DNA of 64,000 nucleotides from the NCBI RefSeq assembly GCF_904426505.1, contig NZ_CAJGBN010000004.1, forward strand, positions 1 through 64,000, given 5' to 3'. A program made the position numbers and the translations under genes. Shown piece by piece: positions 9,019-18,252 of the stretch. The notes beneath the pieces are model-generated. The model ran no database searches and was not told the origin of the DNA. It worked only from the letters and a program-made list of their open reading frames with translations. The first letter of the stretch is position 1, and the number at the start of each line of letters is the position of its first letter. This DNA is from Rubrivivax sp. A210. GTDB taxonomy: Bacteria > Pseudomonadota > Gammaproteobacteria > Burkholderiales > Burkholderiaceae_C.

Positions 9019-10688
9019 GTGCGCGCTCCTTCCGCCCGTTCTGCAATCGTGTAGCGCGGCACCACCGTTTGCGTCACATAGGCGTCGGACAGGTCTCGAT
9101 AGAAGCCGATTTCACGCAGGCGCCCCGTGAAGGCTTGCACGTTGCTCCGCAAGGCCTTGCGCTCGTCGATGGTGGGCGTGGCGAAGCCTTCGCCGGGCGG
9201 CAGTTGATCGATGCACAGGCCGTAGCGCTCGCGCAGGAAGCGCAGCAGATCATCGATCCGCATTTCACCCGTGAAGTAGCCTTGCTCCCCTCCCGGCCGC
9301 AAGACCGCGATCTGGAGAAGCACCTCCAGCAAGCGGCTTTCGAGCGTGAAGCGTCGTGGCGCGTTGCGTGCGCGGGTTTGCGCAAGCAGCGCACCCGACT
9401 TGTTCTTCAGCATCGTCGCATCCAGCGACTCGATGATGTACTTCCGGTGAAAGGCGCCGCGAATGGCCAACAGAATCTCGATGTAGGTTTCGAAATCCGA
9501 AAGCCCCATTCTGGTGATGGCCTCGACCTCGCCATCCAATCCCGCATCACCCTCCGACAGGGACTCCAGAAGCCCGGCCAGGCGCTCACCGAAGAACTTG
9601 TCGCGCTCCTCCGCGAAAGGCACGCCTTGCAGCCCGTACAGCTCGCCAACCGAGAACACCGTGTTCAAGGGGCGAATCAGCTTGCCGCGCCGGACCAGAT
9701 GCTCGGAGAACTCGTCGAGCTTCTTGGCCATGAAGTAGGCGCGGACAAAGCTTGGGATGTGCCGGTAATACCCATCGGCACTGCGCTCGGCGAGCGTCGC
9801 CGTTGCCGAATCCGCGCTGCCGGAGAGATCGACAAACAGGCCCAGCTTGTAGGGGCAATCCCCCTGCGGATCACGCGGCTGCCGCGGCTTCATCGGGCAG
9901 GCCGACTCGGCGCACAGCGAATTCGCACCCTCCAGCTTCTGCCAGGCAGGCAGCAGCTTTAACAAGCGCAAGTGATACAGCGCCAGGTGGAAGGAGAGCA
10001 GCACCTTCAGGTACTCCACCATCACCGAGCGCGGCATGAAGGGCTTGTAGAACAGCAGTCGCTGGATGTCCTCGGCCATCAGGTCCGCCGACCCGATGCA
10101 CACCGGTGCGAAGCGGTCGCCTCCGGCACGCGTGTCTGCCGTGTCCTTGCGCTGGGACAAGAAGTGCAGCAGCGTGGCCGTCTCGATGTCCGTCAATGCC
10201 TTGTCGTTCAACTCGCGCGTGAGCTTGTCGAAGCCATCGAAGAAGAAGCCCTTCAGGTGCTCGATGGCCTTGTGGCCCGAAAGACCCCGGGCGTGGTGCA
10301 GCATCTGGTAGAGGTGCTGGGCCGCGCCGTAGTCGCGCGAATGCTTGGGGTTGCGAAAGCGGTAGGTGTAGCCATGCAGGGGACGTGGGCCGGCCACGGC
10401 CGCGTTCTTCCTGCCCCGGTTGACGATGTCCATCAGGTGGGTCTCCACCCAACGCTCCACCATGTCCCGGTGCTGCGCGAAGCCCAGGAACTTGTCGCGG
10501 GCGTCGAGGATGTCGTCCACGAACTTGTCAACGGTCAGCTCGCGCTTGTCGCGAAACACGCTGGGATAGCCACCGTGCTCCAGGCGCTCGAATAAGCCCG
10601 TGAGCACCCGATCCATCTCGATGGTCTTGAAGTCGAGATGGCTGATTTTCGGGAGTCGGAACTCCCGGTCTTTCTTCTGCAATGCCAT
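9015..10688 (-). CDS. mad7: MAD7: defence-system protein of unknown fold
   Basis: 557 residues with no motif I can assign to an enzyme. It is soluble, rich in charged helices, and carries a small cysteine cluster (CAESACPM then DCPY) near residues 260-285 that could bind a metal. The C-terminal 100 residues (FTGEMRIDDLLRFLRERYGL to the end) look like a winged-helix type module. It overlaps mad8 by ATGA and shares one base with the mad6 stop (TGATG), so it is translated in step with the two large ATP-binding proteins and probably acts in a complex with them. The name rests on operon position between the MAD6 kinase and MAD8 ATPase. A resemblance in position and size to DptG is a hypothesis only. 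Confidence 0.72.
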   Translation of the reverse strand: MALQKKDREFRLPKISHLDFKTIEMDRVLTGLFERLEHGGYPSVFRDKRELTVDKFVDDILDARDKFLGFAQHRDMVERWVETHLMDIVNRGRKNAAVAGPRPLHGYTYRFRNPKHSRDYGAAQHLYQMLHHARGLSGHKAIEHLKGFFFDGFDKLTRELNDKALTDIETATLLHFLSQRKDTADTRAGGDRFAPVCIGSADLMAEDIQRLLFYKPFMPRSVMVEYLKVLLSFHLALYHLRLLKLLPAWQKLEGANSLCAESACPMKPRQPRDPQGDCPYKLGLFVDLSGSADSATATLAERSADGYYRHIPSFVRAYFMAKKLDEFSEHLVRRGKLIRPLNTVFSVGELYGLQGVPFAEERDKFFGERLAGLLESLSEGDAGLDGEVEAITRMGLSDFETYIEILLAIRGAFHRKYIIESLDATMLKNKSGALLAQTRARNAPRRFTLESRLLEVLLQIAVLRPGGEQGYFTGEMRIDDLLRFLRERYGLCIDQLPPGEGFATPTIDERKALRSNVQAFTGRLREIGFYRDLSDAYVTQTVVPRYTIAERAEGART

Positions 10689-13600
10689 CAGTTCCCCCTG
10701 GAGCCGTGTTCTTGGGCTTCCTTCTTGCGCGTCGCCGTCACCGGCCCTTGCAGCAAACGCATTTCCACGCGGCCGTCGTCATGGCGGGCCAGGCGATAGA
10801 AATCGTGCCCGGTCGTGGTCAGCAGAATTTCACGATAGGGCTGCGCGTTGAGGCTGTTCTTGAAAACGCCAAGACAGAGATAGAAACCCTGCATTTCCTC
10901 GACGCTGGGCCGGTAGCCTTCATTCAGGCGCACCAACATTTCGAACACGTCCAGGTTGATGATCAGCTCGCTCGTGATGGCGCCTGCACCCTGGCCCTGG
11001 AACTTCAGCAGCAGCCCGGTGGGCAGATGCTCGACGAAGCGAGCCTTGGCCGCGAAGTCTTGCACCTGCAGTCCAAAACCCTCCACCGGAAAGAGCCGGT
11101 AGCTGCGAACCGTACCGTGTTCGACCTGCCGCAATTGCAGGGCCAGGCTGGCTCCCAGGCGCTCGGGTCGCTGCAGCCCTTCGCCGCGGTTGATCGCGTG
11201 CAGAATTTCGCGCGTAAGTTCGGCAATGGGCGTTGCGCCCCGAACGATCTCTACCATGCGCTTGGCCGAGCGGTAAGGCAGCATCTTCTCCCAGCTTGTG
11301 TCGCGTCGCTCGAAGAAGTGTTTGCGGCGAGCCATCGCCACGTACTCCCTGTGCTTGCGCGCACGCTGACGCACCGACGAATCCGACAGCCCACGCGGCA
11401 AGTCGCCGAACAGGCGCTTCAACACCTCGAAGTCGAACTGTCCCCGGCGCTCGAAGCGGAACAGGGCGCGGTCATCCGGTTGCACGAAGTCCAGCCCGCG
11501 GTCAAAGCGCGGGTCTTCCTGCTTGCCCACATCCAGGCCGCTCAGCAAGGTGAGCAGCCGATCCGAAGTGGGCTGCCCGCCGCCCATCCAGCTGTTGAAG
11601 TAGAAGCTGCGTGCCACGTCGCCGTGCTTGCCGGCCGCGTACATCGCATGAATCTCGCCGCAGTCGCGATTGCCGATCAGCATGAACGACAGGGCCGAGC
11701 GCAGGTCGCGCATCGTGATGTGCAGGCGCCCGCGCAGATGGGCCATGGTGTACAGGGTCTTGAGACGTTCCAGCAGGCGCGGGCCGGCAATCTCGTCCTG
11801 GAAGCTGCGCGCGTTGTGCAGGGCGTAGCAGCTGTCCTTCAAATCGCAGCGCTCGCAGGCGGTCCAGTTCCTGGCTTGCACGATGCTTTGCAGCGTGCGC
11901 TCCAGAATCGAGCCGCCGTCGGCGTCAGCCACGACGCTGCGCAGGTTCAGGTTCACCACCGCCACGCCCGCGTCGGCTTCACCGGTGGAGAACGCCCGCC
12001 TGACCAGGGCCGTCAGCGCCGGAAATTCGCCTTCGTGCGCGGCCAGGAAGTCCACCAGGCGGCCTTCGTTGATCGCTATCAGGCGCGTCTCTCGAGGCTG
12101 CCAGGCGCGGGCATCACTGCCCTTGAACGGGGCCAGGAAATCCAGCAAGACCTGGTTGTTGTCCTTGTTGCCCTCGTCCTGGCTGCCGTCGTAGTTGATC
12201 AGGTAGCGCTTGCCGTCCAAGCTCAGTTCGCTGCCATTGGGCAGGCCGCGATGGGCCGAGCCGCCGCGGGCTTCAACCTCCTTTTCCAGGCGTTGCAGGA
12301 AGGCCGTCTTGCCATCGCCGGCATTGCCCGAGATCAGTACCAACCGAAACTCGCCCTGCAGCACCGCGGGCAGCAAGGCCCGATCCAGTGCCGTGTCCAC
12401 ATAGGCAGAGAAGCCCAGGGCATCCATGCCCCGTGTGCCGGCATTGCTACGGCGGCTCTGGCTGTATAGCGTCAGCAGATGCGAGACAAAGGCGTTGCTG
12501 TTGGGCGCAGATTCGGCCAACGCGGCATGGCCGCTGCCGGCCGCGGCCGCCACCGCCGCCAGGCTCAGCGTTTGGATGCGCCGCGCATGGCGCAGCTGCA
12601 CCAGGGCGTCGCGGAAGTCCGTGGCGTTGGCATAGCGCTCGGCCCGGCGCGGAGCAATGGCTTTCAGCACCACGGCGACCAGCTCTGGCGCCAGATCGGC
12701 AAAGCCCGACAGCTCGCGCGGGTCTGGCGCGGGCTTGTTGATGGGCGGTTCGGTCGTGTCCCAGGGGTAGCGAGAGGTCAGGGCCTCGTACAAGGTCAGG
12801 CCCAGGGCATACAGATCGCGGTCTGCACGCTCGCCGTTGTGCGGGATGACCTCGGGGTCGAAGTCCGGCGGCAGATAGCGTCGAGAACCACCGCCGCGCG
12901 ACTCCTTGTCATCGGCTCGCACCGAGACATTGAAGTCGATGATCTTCGCCCCCCGCTGGGTCCACAGCAGGTTGCGAGGCTTGATGTCGCAGTGATGGAA
13001 GCCCTGCGCATGCAAGTGCACCAGGCCTTCAATCACCTGCTTGCCCAGCTCCAGCGCATCCTCGGGCGACAGCAGGCGTTCTTGAATCATGTCGCCAACG
13101 TCCGAGCCCTCCACGTACTCGAACACGAGGAAGGGGATGTCGCGGCCCGGAATCACATCCGCATCCAGCACGCGCACCACATGCGGGTGCTCCGGGATGT
13201 GCGCCAGGTGGCGGTACTCCTTCTTCAGGCGGTCCAGGGTCGAGTGCCGGTCGCTGACGATGAGCTTGACCGTGCGCGCCACATCACCCAAGGTATCGAT
13301 CACCTTGTAGACCACGCCAAAGCTGCCGCGCCCGAGCTTCTTCTCGACGATGAACTTGTGGGTCAGCCGGTAGCCGGCCGGCAGGTTCAAGTAGTCGGCT
13401 TGATCATCCGGCGCTTCAATGGGGGCGGACCTCGGCGCTTCGGCGGGCCCGGCCGCCGGCAGCGCCACCGGTTGCAGCAGGGCATTCAATGCGGCCAGCG
13501 CGCTCGAAGCGGGTGGCCGCTGGTGCTCGTCAAAGGCACACAGGCTTTGCAGCCATGCGTCGAAGGCGTCATTCAGTTCCGGCCGCAGTGCCGAGGGTTT

Positions 13601-14851
13601 GCTCAGGAACTCGCCCGCCCTGTCCCATACCGTGGTGGGGTCGCCCGCGAAGGGGCGTTCCGCGGTGAACAGCTCGTAGAGGATGACGCCCGCCGAGAAA
13701 ATGTCCGATGCCGTGGATGCTGCGCCGGGCTCGCGAAACGCCTCGGGCGCCACATAGGCCCGCTCGACCAGATCAATGATGTCCGCCGCGATGGTGAGGC
13801 TGCGGTCCGCGCTGGGCTTGGCGAAATCGAAGTCCGTGATGCGGGTGGTGCCGTCCTGGCCGATCAAGATCGCGCCCGGGGCCAGATTGCGATGCACCAC
13901 GCCGTGGTGGTGTGCATGGGTCAGCGCGGCCAGCAGGTCTTTGGCGACACGCCACTTCTGATCCAGGGTCAGCGTCAGCTGCGGCCTGGCCATGTGCACG
14001 GTGAGGGCCTGGCCGGGCGCATCGTCCAGGATCAGGATGAAGGACTTGTCGTCGTCGGTCGGGAAGAAATCCCGTGCGGCGACGATGTTGGGGTGCAGGG
14101 GCAGTCTGGACAGCGCCCGGTAGGCATTGGCAATGCGATTGACCTGGGCCTTGCGCACCTCTTCAGGCTGGTAGGGGTCTGCCTGGTACACGCGCAGGCG
14201 GGCCGTGCCCCCCGCAAAGGCGTTCTCGGCCCGGAACTCGGTGTAGGCCTGGGCCGCGCCCAGCTTCTCCTTGACTTCCCAGTGCCCGAAGCGCTGCACG
14301 GCCTTGGCAGGCTTGACCACCTTCAAGGCGTGCAGGATCAACCCCTGCTGCTGCAGGATGCTCCTGGAAAAGCGCGACGGGATGCGGGTGGCGTCTTTGA
14401 AGTAGCGCTCGGCATCCTTGAGCTTCACGGTGCGGTCCGCGTCCAGCTGCTCGCGGTCGATCAGGTGCGCGTCGGGCGCGGTCAGCAGGATGGCCGCATC
14501 CACATAGATGCCGTCCAGCTCAAGCCGCCCCGGATTGGCCTGGGTCACCAGGCCCTTCACCGTGCGGGCGTGCCCGCTCAGCTTGCCCAGCGGTGACGGA
14601 TAGGGCGCGCGTCCCTCGGGGTACCACTTGTTGCCGTACACATCGATGCTGCCGCGCGTGCCCTTCACGTCGATGAGGTACAGCGCGTGCGGCGTCAGCA
14701 GCGCGATGTCGATCTCGAAGCGTTCGCCCTGGCGCTCGATCTCGAAGTTGTGCAGCAGCACATAGCTGTCTGGCAAGCGATCCCGAAGGTAGGCAATCGC
14801 CGTGCGTTCGGCGTCGTTGACCGGCTGGCCTATCGGGATCACTTTGGCCAT
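10688..14851 (-). CDS. mad6: MAD6: NERD + pseudokinase + Ser/Thr kinase + P-loop ATPase
   Basis: 1,387 residues in four modules. Residues 10-120 form a NERD-type nuclease-related domain (FEID at 45-48, DVKG at 61-64). Residues 188-450 form a Hanks-type kinase fold with a decayed active site: HRN at 320-322 in place of HRD, and DFD at 340-342. Residues 499-760 form an intact-looking kinase: GRGSFGV 507-513, Lys529, HCDIKPRN 620-627, and a DFN metal loop at 639-641. After about residue 800 comes a P-loop domain with Walker A SGNAGDGKT (841-849) and a cysteine motif CERCDLKDSC further on. This matches the MADS protein kinase, the likely signalling component. The target of phosphorylation is unknown. 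Its start lies one base beyond the mad5 stop. Confidence 0.88.
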   Translation of the reverse strand: MAKVIPIGQPVNDAERTAIAYLRDRLPDSYVLLHNFEIERQGERFEIDIALLTPHALYLIDVKGTRGSIDVYGNKWYPEGRAPYPSPLGKLSGHARTVKGLVTQANPGRLELDGIYVDAAILLTAPDAHLIDREQLDADRTVKLKDAERYFKDATRIPSRFSRSILQQQGLILHALKVVKPAKAVQRFGHWEVKEKLGAAQAYTEFRAENAFAGGTARLRVYQADPYQPEEVRKAQVNRIANAYRALSRLPLHPNIVAARDFFPTDDDKSFILILDDAPGQALTVHMARPQLTLTLDQKWRVAKDLLAALTHAHHHGVVHRNLAPGAILIGQDGTTRITDFDFAKPSADRSLTIAADIIDLVERAYVAPEAFREPGAASTASDIFSAGVILYELFTAERPFAGDPTTVWDRAGEFLSKPSALRPELNDAFDAWLQSLCAFDEHQRPPASSALAALNALLQPVALPAAGPAEAPRSAPIEAPDDQADYLNLPAGYRLTHKFIVEKKLGRGSFGVVYKVIDTLGDVARTVKLIVSDRHSTLDRLKKEYRHLAHIPEHPHVVRVLDADVIPGRDIPFLVFEYVEGSDVGDMIQERLLSPEDALELGKQVIEGLVHLHAQGFHHCDIKPRNLLWTQRGAKIIDFNVSVRADDKESRGGGSRRYLPPDFDPEVIPHNGERADRDLYALGLTLYEALTSRYPWDTTEPPINKPAPDPRELSGFADLAPELVAVVLKAIAPRRAERYANATDFRDALVQLRHARRIQTLSLAAVAAAAGSGHAALAESAPNSNAFVSHLLTLYSQSRRSNAGTRGMDALGFSAYVDTALDRALLPAVLQGEFRLVLISGNAGDGKTAFLQRLEKEVEARGGSAHRGLPNGSELSLDGKRYLINYDGSQDEGNKDNNQVLLDFLAPFKGSDARAWQPRETRLIAINEGRLVDFLAAHEGEFPALTALVRRAFSTGEADAGVAVVNLNLRSVVADADGGSILERTLQSIVQARNWTACERCDLKDSCYALHNARSFQDEIAGPRLLERLKTLYTMAHLRGRLHITMRDLRSALSFMLIGNRDCGEIHAMYAAGKHGDVARSFYFNSWMGGGQPTSDRLLTLLSGLDVGKQEDPRFDRGLDFVQPDDRALFRFERRGQFDFEVLKRLFGDLPRGLSDSSVRQRARKHREYVAMARRKHFFERRDTSWEKMLPYRSAKRMVEIVRGATPIAELTREILHAINRGEGLQRPERLGASLALQLRQVEHGTVRSYRLFPVEGFGLQVQDFAAKARFVEHLPTGLLLKFQGQGAGAITSELIINLDVFEMLVRLNEGYRPSVEEMQGFYLCLGVFKNSLNAQPYREILLTTTGHDFYRLARHDDGRVEMRLLQGPVTATRKKEAQEHGSRGN

Positions 14852-14852
14852 T

Positions 14853-16253
14853 TCACTCCCCTCGCTGAATTCTTGCTTCGAGCATGTCTCGTGCTTCGCG
14901 CTCCCAAACGCAGGCCTGATCCCTCAGTTCGCGGGCTTGAATGGCAGGGGTACCGATGTGTTCTCGGTCCTCCCGCGAAGGCCACGGCACATGAATCCGC
15001 TTGACACGATGCTCATCGGTGTGAGGAATGCTGGAGCCCGCAGCTTCTCGCGACAGCAGCCGAACCCCGTGCTCGCCGGAGAGCAGCGTGAAGAGATAGC
15101 CACCGTCGATGTCGTCTTCCGGGACGATCCGAATCATGTTGTTGCTGCAGGAGAACCCATCGAGATAGCCACCAACCATCACCGAGCGTCCGATCAAGCC
15201 ACCAAGCTGACCGGCCTCCTGCACAACGATCATTCCTTTTCGCAATAGCAAGCGATATTCAGCAGCCAAGCGCTTCATCAGGTACTTTTCAGAGGTGGGT
15301 GCCAGTTCGAACACGTCCCCTCCCGTGATGTAGGGGCTACCGAACTGCGGGTCGGACGCATACAGCCGCTTAAAGATGCCAGGAATGAAGACCTCGGCTA
15401 CCCCGCTCAACATACGGCTTACCGCCACGCCATCAAACGCGGCACGGGACTCCGCATTGCGGCTGCTGTAGTAGTACGCATCCCCTCGATCCTTAAAGAG
15501 TTCGCTGGAAACTGCGCTGAAGTCTGGCTTTGGCAATAATGCGACTGAAGTTGGCTGCTTGAGGCCAAGCCTCTTGTACAGACGACTGGAAGCCGCGTGC
15601 AACAGTTCGACCGCCTGGGTGCGTACTTGTGCCGCCGCATCGACCTTGGCCGCAATTACTTCTTCGGTCGTTGGGTCAAATCTCGGCACAGGCAAATCGG
15701 CGATGTGCTCAGGCTCGATGTGTTGAATGATGGCGCCATAGGTTCCAGAGACCACCAAGGGCACGCCATAGCGACTGGACAAGAAGGCATACAGGTAGCC
15801 CGGTGGAATGCGCTCTGGGTCGGGCACAACGCGCAATACATCCTCGGAGCATGCAAGGCCCACCATATCGGGTCGAACATACGCCATGCGCCCGATGGTT
15901 CCAGATCGAGTGATCAATGACCACTCTCCTTCGACCAGCAACTTCGGGTTTTTGGCTACTTGTTTCTTCGAGATCAGAGGCAGGCTTGAGAGGTCAGATA
16001 GGCCAATAGCCGAACTTCCCATGTAACGAACCCCATACCGTGAATCGTCTACCCAGGTTCGACTTTCGCGGCCGGAGTCAAACATGCTTAGAGTCACGTC
16101 ACTCAGTCGATCCTTCTTGCATGTGAGTTGCTTTAGTGCTTCCCTCGCCTCCAGCGCACCCGACATATACGGATTGCAATCAAGCCGCCGCCCGCCTTCA
16201 CCGAGCCAGGCAGCGCGGACGATGCGAGCGTTCTTGAAACTGACGAAGCTCAT
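14853..16253 (-). CDS. mad5: MAD5: type I-like DNA specificity subunit (HsdS-like)
   Basis: 466 residues when started at the ATG at 16253, which overlaps the mad4 stop as ATGA; an upstream in-frame ATG (16277) lies inside mad4. Two target-recognition domains with the usual HsdS signatures are visible: the first around GEWSLITRSGTIGRMAYV and GYLYAFLSSRYG, the second around KGMIVVQEAGQLGGLIGR and GYLFTLLSGEHG. Each is followed by a helical spacer (VDAAAQVRTQAVELLHAASS; ARELRDQACVWEREARDMLE). It would pair with MAD2 to set the methylated sequence. Base composition here looks more AT-rich than in the neighbours, common for fast-evolving specificity genes. The recognised site cannot be read from sequence. 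Confidence 0.87.
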   Translation of the reverse strand: MSFVSFKNARIVRAAWLGEGGRRLDCNPYMSGALEAREALKQLTCKKDRLSDVTLSMFDSGRESRTWVDDSRYGVRYMGSSAIGLSDLSSLPLISKKQVAKNPKLLVEGEWSLITRSGTIGRMAYVRPDMVGLACSEDVLRVVPDPERIPPGYLYAFLSSRYGVPLVVSGTYGAIIQHIEPEHIADLPVPRFDPTTEEVIAAKVDAAAQVRTQAVELLHAASSRLYKRLGLKQPTSVALLPKPDFSAVSSELFKDRGDAYYYSSRNAESRAAFDGVAVSRMLSGVAEVFIPGIFKRLYASDPQFGSPYITGGDVFELAPTSEKYLMKRLAAEYRLLLRKGMIVVQEAGQLGGLIGRSVMVGGYLDGFSCSNNMIRIVPEDDIDGGYLFTLLSGEHGVRLLSREAAGSSIPHTDEHRVKRIHVPWPSREDREHIGTPAIQARELRDQACVWEREARDMLEARIQRGE

Positions 16254-16894
16254 GCCGGCACCGCCGCCGGAAACCACGCCTGCAATTGCGCCACAAGACG
16301 GCGGAACTCAGCGTCTTCGCACCGGGCCACGGGCACCCGGGTCGCAATCCGCTTGAAGATGGAGGAGGACAGCTTGACGTTGTTCTCCCGCCGCAGCCGG
16401 TTGAACAAGTCCTTGGGGGACGGCGGCTTGGTGGCGTCTTCGGGCCACAGGCCGCGCTGGGCCAGCGTCGCCTTGAGTCCACCCGGGGCATGCAGGCGCA
16501 ATTCTTCGGCCAGCACGGGCGAGTCTTGCCAGATCCACTGTTCCAGCTCCGGGTCGATGGCGATGACGATCACGTCTTCGGGTGCCCAGCCGCCCTGGTG
16601 CAGTTGCGTGCTGACGTTCTGAATGATCCGGGCCTGTCCGGGGGAACCCACCCAGTCGCAGTCGAGCGCCACGACGGCCTTGCGGTGGCTGTGAAAAAAG
16701 GGGCTCAACAGCAGCCCCGCCCGGGTGTTCAAGCCGGGGTCGTTTTGCCCCGCGGCGAAGAAAAGGTCTTCCGCGGCATCAAAGGCGAAGTGGCCGCAGC
16801 CCAGTTGCGCCGCGCGGTCCTCGCGGCCGAGGAAACCCAGAAAGGTCTCGCGCATGGTCTTGTCGGCAACAAAGAAGAGGCAGTCCCGCTTCAT
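16250..16894 (-). CDS. mad4: MAD4: small TOPRIM-like protein
   Basis: 214 residues, overlapping mad3 (ATGA) and mad5 (ATGA). The segment VVALDCDWVG (about 73-82) and the later VIAIDPELEQWIW (about 109-121) resemble the DxD strand and the Glu/Trp segment of TOPRIM domains found in OLD-type nucleases and related DUF4435-like proteins. The N-terminal acidic residue of a classic TOPRIM site is not obvious, so catalysis is uncertain. It follows an OLD-like ATPase (mad3), which suggests a split ATPase-TOPRIM pair. The name MAD4 is given from its position in the eight-gene set. The fold call is inference. Confidence 0.68.
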   Translation of the reverse strand: MKRDCLFFVADKTMRETFLGFLGREDRAAQLGCGHFAFDAAEDLFFAAGQNDPGLNTRAGLLLSPFFHSHRKAVVALDCDWVGSPGQARIIQNVSTQLHQGGWAPEDVIVIAIDPELEQWIWQDSPVLAEELRLHAPGGLKATLAQRGLWPEDATKPPSPKDLFNRLRRENNVKLSSSIFKRIATRVPVARCEDAEFRRLVAQLQAWFPAAVPA

Positions 16895-18252
16895 CCCAGA
16901 ATCCCCGCTGCGAACAGGCTGCCGAGGTCTATGCCGCCGCGCCAGTCTCTGAGGCGCGGGTGCGCTTCACCGGCCACGACCACCACGCCGTTTTCGGGGG
17001 TCTGCCGGGCGCACAGCAATTGCTCAAGCTTGCTGGCTGCCAGAACGACGGGCGAGTGGGAAGAAATCCAGACCTGGCTGCCGTACAGCGATTCCAGAGA
17101 TTGCAGGATGGCCTCGATGGCACTGGGATGGATGCCGTTCTCGGGCTCCTCGGTGACCACCAGCCGGGGGGCATCGGGCAGGTAGGCGAGCAGGGTGAGG
17201 GTCAGAATCCGCAAGGTGCCATCCGACAGGCCGCTGGAAGTGACGCTGTAGCCGCCGCTGTAGCGCAGGCTGAAATAGGCGCGATGGTCTTCCTCGCGCT
17301 CCTTGATGTCGATGTCTTCGACTTGCGGCAGCGCGGTCTTGACGTGGTCAACCCAGTCATTGAAGTCGCGGCTGCGATAGCTCTTCTGTTCCTCGGCCGT
17401 GGCCTCGTCGGGCAGGCCTTGGCGCTTGAGGTTCAAGGCCAGCCAAGGCAGGTTGAGGGCGGAGGCGATCAGCGTCTTTTCCTGCCCCGTTGCGCTGGCG
17501 GCGCGCAGCTGTTCCCACTCCGGCGCCAGAAACACCACCTTCTCGGTCAACAGCTCGTAGAGCCAGCCCGCGGCGGGGAAGGCGTCGGGCTTGTACTTCA
17601 CGGCCGACATGGCGAGCAGGCCCGGCTTGATGCGAACCTTGTCTTCCCGATCGGCATCGCGCAGGCCGGTCTTGGCCTCGTCGACGAAAACGGCGGGGCC
17701 GCCGTACTCGCGGCGCAGCATGAAGTGCCAATCTTCCCTGTCCTGGTTGGCTTCGCCCAGCAGGCCGCCCACGGACCGATCAGGTGCGGCGGCTGGCGGG
17801 TAGGCGAAGAGGTATTCGTTCTTGACGTTGAGTTCCCGCTCGTTGAAGACCTCCAGGCGCAACTCGTAGCGCAGGTGACCAGGCCATTTGGCGGGTGAGT
17901 TGCGAAACACCTCTTGCTGGCGCTTGCTCTTGATGTTGGCGAGCAAGGCATCGGCCCAGGCGTGGCGCAGATCCTCGGGCAGCTCGACTTCAAGTGCCAA
18001 GGAGAAATCGTCACCACGCCCCGCAAACACCAGCTCGCGAAGCGCGGCCGCCCGCGCGGGCAGGTTGCCCCGCTTCAAGGTGAAGACGGAGGCAATGTTG
18101 TCGGCGCGCAGCAGTTCGCCGAAGAGGCTGGGCAAATCGATCAAGGTGGTCTTGCCAGACCCGTTGGCGCCGACGATGACCTGGAATGCGGACATGTCCA
18201 CGCCCAGCTGCTCGAAGCAGCGATAGCGCGTGGCTTCGAGGCGCGTGATCAT
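16891..18252 (-). CDS. mad3: MAD3: AAA (OLD/RecF-like) ATPase
   Basis: 453 residues. The ATG at 18252 is chosen because it overlaps the mad2 stop (ATGA) and begins with the family opening MITRLEATRYRCFE. The longer frame upstream lies inside mad2. Walker A VGANGSGKTT at 27-36, an ABC-type signature region (LSDGTLRILTL), Walker B LVVTEEPENGIHP near residue 364, and the switch histidine ISSHSP just after it are all present. The layout is that of AAA_15/AAA_21 ATPases such as OLD nucleases, but the C-terminal TOPRIM domain is absent here and a TOPRIM-like protein is encoded next (mad4). Likely role: ATP-dependent DNA-end or phage-DNA sensing in the defence complex (inference). Confidence 0.86.
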   Translation of the reverse strand: MITRLEATRYRCFEQLGVDMSAFQVIVGANGSGKTTLIDLPSLFGELLRADNIASVFTLKRGNLPARAAALRELVFAGRGDDFSLALEVELPEDLRHAWADALLANIKSKRQQEVFRNSPAKWPGHLRYELRLEVFNERELNVKNEYLFAYPPAAAPDRSVGGLLGEANQDREDWHFMLRREYGGPAVFVDEAKTGLRDADREDKVRIKPGLLAMSAVKYKPDAFPAAGWLYELLTEKVVFLAPEWEQLRAASATGQEKTLIASALNLPWLALNLKRQGLPDEATAEEQKSYRSRDFNDWVDHVKTALPQVEDIDIKEREEDHRAYFSLRYSGGYSVTSSGLSDGTLRILTLTLLAYLPDAPRLVVTEEPENGIHPSAIEAILQSLESLYGSQVWISSHSPVVLAASKLEQLLCARQTPENGVVVVAGEAHPRLRDWRGGIDLGSLFAAGILG

